Of a stretch of 64,000 bases of DNA, positions 56,304-64,000 are shown one piece after another. The DNA comes from Phycisphaerales bacterium (lineage in GTDB: Bacteria > Planctomycetota > Phycisphaerae > UBA1845 > UTPLA1). The DNA lies in assembly GCA_020639075.1 (NCBI GenBank), contig JACKHI010000001.1, positions 4,278,001 to 4,342,000 of the forward strand, in the 5' to 3' direction. Below the pieces are notes generated by a model that ran no database searches, was not told the DNA's origin, and saw only the letters and a program-made list of their open reading frames with translations. A program made the translations under genes and the position numbers. Position 1 is the stretch's first letter; every line of letters starts with the position of its first letter.

Positions 56304-59279
56304 TCACTCATTAACCATGTTCGAAGGTAGGGAAGTCGACTTTTTCCCGGGCGGTAAGTGCTCCAGGGTCTCGGCCAGCAGACGCGCAGTTTCCTGCCTG
56401 GCCGCGGCATCGGTCGACGGAAGTCGTTCCTGGCGATGTTGCAGATCGGTCAACGTCTTGTGCGCGGCCTCCCACTGCTGTGTTTGAATGAGGACCTTGG
56501 CATACCCACGCAGGATAGCAAGCGTTTGCGCGTGAATATCGCCAACGAGTTCTTCCGAGACCTTGATTGCAGCCTGATATTGGGCTTCTTGATCGCCCTC
56601 ATCCAGTTCGTGACCCGCCGCTGTCAGCAGCGTCGCAAGCACCGACTGTGTGTTGTCGTGTTCCGGGCCAAAGTAGTTGATGGCTCCGGCGAGTACCTCG
56701 ACATACAACGGCAGGGCTTCTTTCTCGGCGCCCCACTTCATATCCAGATCGCCAACGTATTTGATGGCGAGCAGAGTCTGCGGGTGGTCGCTGCCGAAGA
56801 CGCGGCGGCGTAGCGACAGGGCATCGCTGAATAATCGATGGGCCTCGTCTGTGTTGCCGACTGCGTCCAAGACGGCGCCCAGGTTTTCGAGAGAAATGAT
56901 GTAATCGAGATGTTCTTCGCCCAGGACGCGCTGTCGGCTCGCGACGACTCGCCGTAACATCGCGACTGCTTCATCTCTGCGCCCCGCGCGAAAATACAAC
57001 GAAGCCAGATTGTTGCCGGTGGAAAGTGTCTCGGGATGGTCCGTACCGAATACCTCTTTTCTGGCGCTCCACAAGGATTCGGTGAGTGGAAGTGCCTCAT
57101 CAATGCGTCCGCGCCTACGCAGCAGGACCGCGAGCGTGGCCTGAGTCCACAGCGTACGCGGGTGATTGGGGCCCAGTTTATCGACTCGGGTTTCGTACGC
57201 GCCGTTCAGCAGCGACTCGGCTTCGTCCAGAACCTCTGGATCGTCTCGCTGCAAGAGAATTCCGGCCAACGTTTCGCGAGCCGTTAGCAAGGCAGTGTCG
57301 TTCGAGGGCTGGTCTTGCAGAAGGCGATTGATCCTCTTGCGCTGCAACGATTCTGCTTCAGCAAATTGTCGCTGCTCGAATTGGAGCTTGATCAGGTTTT
57401 CTGCCCACGTATCCCAGTTCGGCGAATCTTCGCCGTAGGTCTGCACGCCGCGATCGAAGGCAGAGTACACAAGGGTAGTCGCCTCTTTGACACGGCCCTG
57501 ATCAATAAATAGACCGCCGAGAATACTGCGAGCCGTGAGCGTATCGATGTGATCCGAGCCAAGTTCGTCTTCACGAATGGCCAACGCCTTGCGGAGCGGC
57601 GGCTCGGCGACGTCCAGCAATCCGATTTTCTGCGCCGTCTCACCAAGTGTGGTCAGCAATCGGGCCTGAACCAGGGGATCGGAATCAAAGTGCTCCACGA
57701 TGGCGTTTAGAGAGCGATCGAGAATGTTCTTCTGTAGCGTTGCAAGTGCGAGATTGGTGAAATTGATTTGCCCAAGGGATTCCTCGAACGCACCGCGCCG
57801 TTCGTTCGATATGGCGGCAAGCAAGTCTTGCCGAATTTGCTGTCCCATGACTGGCGGATTGATATCAGCGAGCTGGGCGGCCTGAAAGCCAATGACCTGG
57901 TCGGCTTCTTCGCGGGCACGGATAGCGGAATCTCGCGCCTTGATGGCCGCGTTTCGATCACGCTTTGCTGCACGGCTGGCTTCAATGGCATTGTTCCGTT
58001 GTGTTCGCGCCTCCACGAGGTAGTATCCGCTGACGATGAGACCGATCGTCAGCGCCGCCAACGCGGTCATGAATCCAGCGACCAGGCCGCGGTTACGACG
58101 CGCAAACCTGGACAGGTGATAGGCTGTGCCGGCCGGTCGTGCTTCGATGGGTTGATATTGCAGATGCCGCCGGATGTCCACGGCGAGTTCGGCGACCGAG
58201 CCATAACGGCGCTCGCGGTCCTTCTCAAGGGCCTTGGCAACGATGGTCTCGATATCTCCACGCAGCGCGCGATCGAGTTGCCCAAGCGGCTGCGGATCTG
58301 TTTCGGTGATGATCCTCGCTGCCTCGACAATGGACAATCCGGCGAGGTCGTGGGGGCGCTTGCCACTTAGTGTTTCATAGAGCATGACGCCCAGCGCATA
58401 GACGTCGCTCCGCGTGTCAATGTCCTCTGAATTTCCCGCCACCTGTTCCGGGCTCATATACGCAAGCGTACCGACGAGTTGGCCGACCTCCGTTTGCAAT
58501 GTGACAGTCTGAACGTCCGCGTCAGTCACGCGCGCGATGCCGAAGTCGAGGACCTTGGGTTGGCCGAGCGGATCGTGAGTGCCGATGCTTGATGTTGAAT
58601 CACTGGCCACGACCAGGACGTTATTCGGCTTCAGATCGCGATGAACGACGCCCTTCTGGTGCGCGTGTTGTACGGCGTCACATACGCGGGCGATCAACTC
58701 AAGTCTCTGTCTGGCGCCGAGTTTCCTCGAGTTGCTGAACTGATCGAGCGGTTCTCCGTCAACCAGTTCCATTGCGAAGAACGGCTGACGATTGCCATTC
58801 CCGGTTTCCGCCATCCCGGCTTCGTGGATCTGGGCGATTCCGGCATGCTGCAGATGCCCGAGCACATGCGCTTCACGCTGAAATCGCTTCATTGCCTCGC
58901 GTCCGAAGAGGCCGGGGCGCAGCACCTTCAGCGCAACGCGGCGTCGCGGAGAATCCTGTTCGGCTTCGAAAATGACGCCCATGCCCCCGGCCCCGATCTT
59001 GCGAATGACGCGATAGCCGGCGATATACTCGGGGATGCCCTCATTCGACGATAATTCGGTGACGCTCTCGATGAGCTGGGCCATGCGCGTGTGCGAATCG
59101 ACATTGTCCAGGCGACGATCGTCGGCGTCGTCGAGCGCCAGCATGGCCTCGACTCTCTGACGCAGCGATGCGTCATCGGCACATAGATCACTCAGGGCAT
59201 TCGGCCGGGCTTCAGGCGGCAGACTGCAGATCCGCTCGAAGATCTCCATCTCGCGTTCGTGGCGGCCCGCGGCATCCAT
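56304..59279 (-). CDS. Transmembrane Ser/Thr kinase with TPR C-terminus
   Basis: 991 aa from ATG 59279, whose A is also the last base of the sigma gene's TGA stop (TGATG coupling); an open frame 18 codons further is ignored. N-terminal helical module (LSDLCADDASLRQRVEAMLALDD) as in the kinase at 48-51 kb. Kinase domain with GAGGMGVIFEA, VALKVL, HRDLKPNN (His213), DFGIAR, SPEQ; one membrane helix at about 397-420, then a basic Ala/Arg coiled coil and about ten kinesin-light-chain-type TPRs (about 480-960). Partner of the sigma factor upstream. Confidence 0.93.
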   Translation of the reverse strand: MDAAGRHEREMEIFERICSLPPEARPNALSDLCADDASLRQRVEAMLALDDADDRRLDNVDSHTRMAQLIESVTELSSNEGIPEYIAGYRVIRKIGAGGMGVIFEAEQDSPRRRVALKVLRPGLFGREAMKRFQREAHVLGHLQHAGIAQIHEAGMAETGNGNRQPFFAMELVDGEPLDQFSNSRKLGARQRLELIARVCDAVQHAHQKGVVHRDLKPNNVLVVASDSTSSIGTHDPLGQPKVLDFGIARVTDADVQTVTLQTEVGQLVGTLAYMSPEQVAGNSEDIDTRSDVYALGVMLYETLSGKRPHDLAGLSIVEAARIITETDPQPLGQLDRALRGDIETIVAKALEKDRERRYGSVAELAVDIRRHLQYQPIEARPAGTAYHLSRFARRNRGLVAGFMTALAALTIGLIVSGYYLVEARTQRNNAIEASRAAKRDRNAAIKARDSAIRAREEADQVIGFQAAQLADINPPVMGQQIRQDLLAAISNERRGAFEESLGQINFTNLALATLQKNILDRSLNAIVEHFDSDPLVQARLLTTLGETAQKIGLLDVAEPPLRKALAIREDELGSDHIDTLTARSILGGLFIDQGRVKEATTLVYSAFDRGVQTYGEDSPNWDTWAENLIKLQFEQRQFAEAESLQRKRINRLLQDQPSNDTALLTARETLAGILLQRDDPEVLDEAESLLNGAYETRVDKLGPNHPRTLWTQATLAVLLRRRGRIDEALPLTESLWSARKEVFGTDHPETLSTGNNLASLYFRAGRRDEAVAMLRRVVASRQRVLGEEHLDYIISLENLGAVLDAVGNTDEAHRLFSDALSLRRRVFGSDHPQTLLAIKYVGDLDMKWGAEKEALPLYVEVLAGAINYFGPEHDNTQSVLATLLTAAGHELDEGDQEAQYQAAIKVSEELVGDIHAQTLAILRGYAKVLIQTQQWEAAHKTLTDLQHRQERLPSTDAAARQETARLLAETLEHLPPGKKSTSLPSNMVNE

Positions 59280-59866
59280 CAGGCATTTGACTCCCGAAGT
59301 TCCAGCAGCAACCAGGCCCGCACCTTGCGCCATTCACGTTCGACCGATGAGAGCGACGTGTTCAGAACCTCCGCCAGTTCCTGCATTGAAAGTCCGCCAT
59401 AGAAGCGCAACTCGACGAGTCGCGCCTGCTGCGGGCTGAGCTTCGACAGCTTCGACAGCGCGTCATCGACCGCCAGCACATCGACGAGCGAATCGTTGGA
59501 GGGCGTTGGAATGCACGTGACCTCTTCCCGCGCCTGCTGGGCACGCTGGTTCGCGACGCGCTTGCGGGCGTGATCCGTCAGGATCTGGCGCATCGCCATG
59601 GCGGCCACGGCGCTGAAATGCGCGTGGCTTTTCCATGAGCTGTCCGATGCGTTGATGAGCTTGAGATAGGCCTCGTGCACCAACGCCGTCGGCTGAAGCG
59701 TGTGGTTGGCGGGCTGCCCGCGAAAGTAGGCGCCGGCGCGGGCACGCAGTTCCTGATAGATCAGCGGCAGGAGATCTCCCGCGGCGGCGCTGTCTCCGGC
59801 GCTGACACGCTTCAGGAGCTGCGTTACCTCGACGGGATCCGCGGCCGGCTGATCGGAGTTTTCCAT
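59279..59866 (-). CDS. ECF-like sigma factor, TIGR02999 type
   Basis: 195 aa. Contains NHTLQPTALVHEAYLKLI and the C-terminal helix-turn-helix SMQELAEVLNTSLSSVEREWRKVRAWL, nearly the same as the sigma factor at 51 kb, so these two sigma/kinase units are paralogous. First gene of the unit with the TPR kinase. A -35/-10 pair lies so close to the ATG that the transcript should be leaderless. Confidence 0.93.
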   Translation of the reverse strand: MENSDQPAADPVEVTQLLKRVSAGDSAAAGDLLPLIYQELRARAGAYFRGQPANHTLQPTALVHEAYLKLINASDSSWKSHAHFSAVAAMAMRQILTDHARKRVANQRAQQAREEVTCIPTPSNDSLVDVLAVDDALSKLSKLSPQQARLVELRFYGGLSMQELAEVLNTSLSSVEREWRKVRAWLLLELRESNA

Positions 59867-59874
59867 AGACAGGT

Positions 59875-59903
59875 ATTGTACCCAGCCGCGGCCGACCTCT
59901 TAA
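59875..59903 (-). promoter_or_regulatory. Promoter of the sigma gene at 59279-59866
   Basis: Minus strand -35 TTAAGA (59898-59903), 17-bp spacer, -10 TACAAT (59875-59880), then 8 nt to the ATG. The transcript would start at or 1-2 nt before the start codon. Confidence 0.5.
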
Positions 59904-60052
59904 GTGATTATCTTGCAAAGTTTTACATCGACTCACTTTTTCTCGCATTTCCATGAAGGGTCGGGCCTCCGGGCGTCGTGTTCGGGTTGACAGAGGTGGC
60001 TGAGGTGGCTGCCGGTGGATGGGCACATGTTCCTGACAGGAGAGTTGACGAT

Positions 60053-63000
60053 ATGAACACGACGGGACGGAAAATCGCAAGACAAGAACCTCGCAGTGGG
60101 CTCCGGCTGATTTTGGTGGTCGCGCTGAGCGTGGCCGCGGGCGCGACCCGCGCGGCCCTGGCCCAGGACTGCAACGGCGACGGGATCCCCGATGATCAGC
60201 AGCTCACCGTTCCGGTGGAGTTGCGGTCAGGCCCGGTCGATCACTTTAACACGCCGTCGTTCGCGAACTACACATTCACGCAAGTTCCGGCGGCAATCGG
60301 TGACGTCACCGTAAGCCTTTTGGCACGTAACAATCTGGATGATCTGGACGAGATTGGTAACTTCTTTATCAACGACGTTCTCGTCGCCGGGTTGTTGTGG
60401 GCAGAGACTGGCGAGTTCTGCAGTCTCGGCACCTGGGAATCGTTTGTCATTGACGAAGCGACCTGGAACGACCTTCGCGCCCTTGGCAATGGTGATATGG
60501 CCATGAGAGTGCGCTATTTTCAGGGTCCCGAGCATTGCGGGCTTGTCAAAACGCGGTTCCAAGCCGACTACATTACGAGCAACGACTGCGACGGCGACGG
60601 CGTGCTTAACGAGTGCGAATTCGAAGACTGCGACGGGAACGGCGTCTTCGACGGCTGCCAATACGACTCTGACGGCGACGGCGTGATCAACACCTGCGAC
60701 CTCTGCCCCGACTTCGACGATGCGATCGACGCCGATGGCGACACGATCCCGGACGCCTGCGACGTCTGCCCCGGGATTGACGACACGCGCGACTGCAACT
60801 ACGACGGTGTGCCGGACTGCACACAGTTGACTGCCACCTACTCGTTCTGGAACGACTCCTGGGCCGAGTGCACGCCCAACCCGAACAACTATCCGCCGCA
60901 GTTTATGCCCGAGGCGATCGGGGACGTCACCGTCACGTACGGGTTCACCTGGACCGAGAACATCTACGACGCGGACAAGTGGATTGACGTCACGCTCAAC
61001 GGCACGTCGGTCGGCCGTCTGTTCGACTCCACATGGCCGTGCGGCGAATATCTCTATGACGAAATCACGATCCCGGCAGCCGTCTGGAATGCTCAACTAT
61101 CAACGGATGGACCGACGGAAATGTACCTGCTGCGGAATGCGGCCTCCTGCGCCGGGACCGGCGACTGCGCGGAGTGGGATAGCCAGTTCATAGAATACTG
61201 GACAGTCGAGTACGAGTTCTCCACAGACGTCGACGGCGACGGCTGGCTCGACGGCTGCATCCCCGGCGGCGACCCGAGCGGCCCGGACACGGACGGCGAC
61301 GGCGTTTCCGACAACAATGACCGCAGTCCCAACACCATCGCCGACCCGTCGCTCGTCGATGTCTATGGCCAGCTCATGCGCGTGGCCCGCTTCGATGCCG
61401 ACGAGGACGGCGACGTCGATATGGACGACTTCGATCTGCTCGACGCCGCTGCCCACGACGTGGACGGCGACGGCGACGCTGACCTGCACGATCTCGCCTC
61501 GATCCTCCACGGCGCTCGCGGACCGGGAGTGGCTGCTGATCCGGCCTTCCTGCAGGAGCTGAAGCTCTTCAAGGCGCACACCTTCGGGCCGGAAGATCTG
61601 AATATCAAACCGTGGCACAGGGCGCTGGGGATTGACTTTACGCGGTGGTACACCCCCACGGAAATCGCGATGGCGTGGCAAGGGGGCATTGATTTGAACC
61701 AGCCTCTGTTGGCCGCACCCCAAAGGTATGATTACGCAAGTGAGCTCTGCTGGCGCCTGTACGGCACCCACCTCGCCACAATCGACAAGTTCGAGACCCA
61801 GGGAGTTTCCCAGTCACGTCAAATCAGCCAGCTCCAGGAGGCCACGGCAGCGAGCGGTTCCGCGATGAGTTGGATCGGGCTGCGATGGTCGCGCGAGGAT
61901 GTTGCGTTCAAATGGCAGAATGGCCAGTTCCTCGATGCCAGTGACGGCTCCCTGAGCGGCTGGGTGCCCGGCGTTCAAATTCCCGGAGCTGGTTACTTCA
62001 CCCCGGGAGTCAACGCCTACTACGTGTTCATCACTGACACCTTTGGCTCCGGCGCTCCTGAAAATTACTATTGGCTCAATGGCGGTGTTGTTGCATCGCT
62101 CGGAGAACAGTCGATCGAAGGTCTCGTCGCCCAACTCCCCGAGAACACCGTCCCTGCCGCGCCGCAGACCACCACCGAAACGGTGACCGTGACCCTTGAT
62201 TCGTCCGCCGACGGCCAGCTCGTTGGGCCCGGCCAACCGGTCAATTGGACGATCTCCTTCCAGGTTTCCTCAAGTGACAACTTTGGTCTCGCACTGCTCG
62301 TTACCGACCTTGCACAGGACGCTGGCAACGCGGCCACCTTCGACCTGCCCGTCGGCGACGCCGCACCTGCCGCGATGCAGAACTTCGCCGCGCCTCTGGG
62401 CTTCACCGGTCCGGGCGGCTATAGCGGCCAGCCGTCCGGCGCAGCCGGCGCGCGGAATCTCGTCGAGATCGGCGGCGCCCAAAACACCTTCGGCGGTGTC
62501 TCCAGCGACACCTCGCACGGGCAGACCCGCACGGTCGTGACGGGAGTCGGCCAAAGTGGCAGCACCGTGCTGGCCACCGGCAGCTTCACTGCGCCGACCA
62601 CCCTTGGCAGCTACAACTTCAACCTCGCCAACACGATCGCAAGCGTGCTGAAGAGCGTCGGCGGCCCGGGCGCGGGCTCCGAGAGCGTCCCCGCCAACGT
62701 CGTGCTCACACAGAGCAGCATCTCCTTCGAGGTCGCCGACGTGTGCGTCGGCAATAACGCGCTGGGCGACAGCGACGGCGACGGGGTGTGCGACACGGCG
62801 ATCGCAATCGATTGGGGTGCGGGCGTCGGCGGCGAAAGGTCCGGCTCAATCTGCAACACCGAAGTCATCATCTCCCCGGTGTTTGACGGCTCGCAGTCCA
62901 CCGGCGACTTCTCGGGGCCGAACTATGCCTACGCCCCGCTCGGGGCCAGCCAGCAATATGCCGGCTTCGGCGCCGCGACCAATTGGACCGCGACCTTCGA

Positions 63001-64000
63001 ACCTCCTGCCGACGACGTGCTGCTCTACACATACTACTGGCGCGGCGCCGGCGCAGGCGGGCCCGACCCTGTGACCTATGAGTTCGATAGACCGTTTACC
63101 ATCGTCTCGGGCATGGCCGGCGCCAGCGTGGTAGACAACACCCTGGTCCTCCCCGCGAGCGCGTTCTACCGCGGAATCCTGCGCTTTCCCGGGCCGGTTC
63201 CTGCGATCTCTGTGGTCACCAGCGCAACCGACTCGGGCGCAGGTCAGGGGCTCACGTTCGCCATGGTAAGTTCAACGACGGATTCGGACGGGGATGGCGT
63301 AATTGACACGTGCGACGTCTGCTCCGGCTTTGATGACAATCTCGATGCCGACTCGGACGGAATCCCTGACGGCTGCGACTCATGCCCGGACTTTCCTAAC
63401 GTTCATAACGTGACGCAGGACTTGTACTACGCGACGATTCAGGGAGCGATCGATGCTGCGGTGTCGGGTGATGTAATTCAGATTGCCCCGTGCACGTTTT
63501 ACGAGGACAACATCACGTTGCCCAACGGCGTCGACCTGACGCTCCGCGGCGCCGGAGCTGGCGCCACGGTCATTGATGGTGGCGGCGCCGATGATTCAAA
63601 TCCGATCATTCGGATGGAACTCAGCGGACAGACCGCAGCGACGCTGATCGAGAACCTGACGTTGCGCAACGGCCGCGCCACCGGCGACCTCGGCAGCGGA
63701 CTGCACATTAAGGGTGCGTCACCGACCGTTCGAAACGTCCACATCGAGGATTGTTCGAATGTCGCGTCGTTGTATGTCCATACTTCGAACTCACTCTTCG
63801 ATCGGTGTGTGATCAAAGGCCACACCGACTCGTACGCCACCGTTTTCACACGTGCCGGCAATCCGCTTTTCCTTCAGTGCCTGATCGCGGACAACTCGCC
63901 CGGCTTTGCGGAGATCCGCCGGGTCGACGTGCTAGGCGTTGCGACGTTCGTGAACTGCACCATCCGCGGCGCTCGCCCGCTTGCGACCTTTGCGGGCGGC
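60053..64000 (+). CDS. Giant secreted protein with EF-hand/TSP3, C-type-lectin-like and beta-helix domains (3' end beyond window)
   Basis: 1316 codons are open to the window edge. ATG 60053 has AGGAG about 10 nt upstream; signal peptide cleaved near ALA-QD (residue 37). Two related beta-rich modules (about 60-160, 285-380; both begin IGDVTV) flank thrombospondin-type-3/EF-hand runs (about 180-250, again 1076-1116) of the DSDGDGVxDxCDxC kind. A dockerin-like pair is at about 446-492, and about 557-692 is a C-type-lectin-like domain (SWIGLRWSREDVAFKW). From about 1123 a right-handed beta-helix starts (TIQGAIDAAVSGDVIQIAPC). It is likely a calcium-dependent surface protein that binds glycans. 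It diverges from the sigma/kinase unit. Confidence 0.88.
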   Translation, partial: MNTTGRKIARQEPRSGLRLILVVALSVAAGATRAALAQDCNGDGIPDDQQLTVPVELRSGPVDHFNTPSFANYTFTQVPAAIGDVTVSLLARNNLDDLDEIGNFFINDVLVAGLLWAETGEFCSLGTWESFVIDEATWNDLRALGNGDMAMRVRYFQGPEHCGLVKTRFQADYITSNDCDGDGVLNECEFEDCDGNGVFDGCQYDSDGDGVINTCDLCPDFDDAIDADGDTIPDACDVCPGIDDTRDCNYDGVPDCTQLTATYSFWNDSWAECTPNPNNYPPQFMPEAIGDVTVTYGFTWTENIYDADKWIDVTLNGTSVGRLFDSTWPCGEYLYDEITIPAAVWNAQLSTDGPTEMYLLRNAASCAGTGDCAEWDSQFIEYWTVEYEFSTDVDGDGWLDGCIPGGDPSGPDTDGDGVSDNNDRSPNTIADPSLVDVYGQLMRVARFDADEDGDVDMDDFDLLDAAAHDVDGDGDADLHDLASILHGARGPGVAADPAFLQELKLFKAHTFGPEDLNIKPWHRALGIDFTRWYTPTEIAMAWQGGIDLNQPLLAAPQRYDYASELCWRLYGTHLATIDKFETQGVSQSRQISQLQEATAASGSAMSWIGLRWSREDVAFKWQNGQFLDASDGSLSGWVPGVQIPGAGYFTPGVNAYYVFITDTFGSGAPENYYWLNGGVVASLGEQSIEGLVAQLPENTVPAAPQTTTETVTVTLDSSADGQLVGPGQPVNWTISFQVSSSDNFGLALLVTDLAQDAGNAATFDLPVGDAAPAAMQNFAAPLGFTGPGGYSGQPSGAAGARNLVEIGGAQNTFGGVSSDTSHGQTRTVVTGVGQSGSTVLATGSFTAPTTLGSYNFNLANTIASVLKSVGGPGAGSESVPANVVLTQSSISFEVADVCVGNNALGDSDGDGVCDTAIAIDWGAGVGGERSGSICNTEVIISPVFDGSQSTGDFSGPNYAYAPLGASQQYAGFGAATNWTATFEPPADDVLLYTYYWRGAGAGGPDPVTYEFDRPFTIVSGMAGASVVDNTLVLPASAFYRGILRFPGPVPAISVVTSATDSGAGQGLTFAMVSSTTDSDGDGVIDTCDVCSGFDDNLDADSDGIPDGCDSCPDFPNVHNVTQDLYYATIQGAIDAAVSGDVIQIAPCTFYEDNITLPNGVDLTLRGAGAGATVIDGGGADDSNPIIRMELSGQTAATLIENLTLRNGRATGDLGSGLHIKGASPTVRNVHIEDCSNVASLYVHTSNSLFDRCVIKGHTDSYATVFTRAGNPLFLQCLIADNSPGFAEIRRVDVLGVATFVNCTIRGARPLATFAGG

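Noticed and set aside
56168..56311. 47-codon frame starting at ATG 56311 that overlaps the kinase stop
   Set aside because: Low-complexity product, no conservation visible, and it ends just before the WD40 remnant without being in its frame.

Overview
The window reads as a piece of a GC-rich (about 60 % by eye) planctomycete chromosome, probably Phycisphaerae-like. The evidence is four modules that pair an ECF sigma factor with a transmembrane Ser/Thr kinase, many secreted proteins with calcium-binding or dockerin-like repeats, a fibro-slime protein with a PEP-CTERM tail, FG-GAP/UnbV and RDD proteins, and a long orphan secretin. The placement rests on gene content only; no rRNA is present.

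Layout. 1-7.1 kb: secreted and surface proteins (PQQ-propeller/esterase fusion, lipoprotein, fibro-slime PEP-CTERM protein, FG-GAP/UnbV lipoprotein), separated by an intergenic region with unusual short tandem repeats. 7.1-14.7 kb: a methyltransferase, then two divergent sigma/kinase modules whose kinases carry an N-terminal HxxxCxxC anti-sigma-like finger and C-terminal TPRs. 14.7-22.2 kb: SGNH hydrolase, small hypothetical genes, IS1380-family copy 1, and a tightly overlapping three-gene operon. 22.5-28.7 kb: housekeeping block rpsA, rpoD, dnaG. 28.9-40 kb: lipoprotein/rhodanese pair, secretin, TPR membrane protein, ligA, DASS transporter. 40.2-45.7 kb: an acyltransferase, CrtQ/HpnB-like glycosyltransferase, polytopic membrane protein and methyltransferase cluster. 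46.0 kb: tRNA-Pro(GGG), followed 155 bp later by IS1380 copy 2.

48.3-64 kb is accessory in character: a sigma/kinase module with a formylglycine-enzyme-like C-terminus, a YadA-head-like surface protein, a dockerin-like protein, a frameshifted SUKH immunity-type gene bracketed by two repeats that resemble the 3' end of tRNA-Pro, a WD40 remnant, a second sigma/kinase module of the same class, and the first 1316 codons of a giant secreted protein (EF-hand, C-type-lectin-like, beta-helix) that runs off the window.

The two IS copies are 1575 bp each, inverted relative to each other, carry their own 4-bp target duplications, and enclose 27.5 kb that includes essential genes. The sigma factors and kinases are translationally coupled (4-bp overlap, TGATG, or gaps of 4-16 bp), so each pair probably works as one signalling unit. 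The most unusual signals are: a hairpin that would bury the transposase ribosome-binding site; the tRNA-end-like repeats around the SUKH gene and its homopolymer frameshift; -10 elements so close to several start codons that the mRNAs should be leaderless; and enzyme-like domains that have lost catalytic residues.
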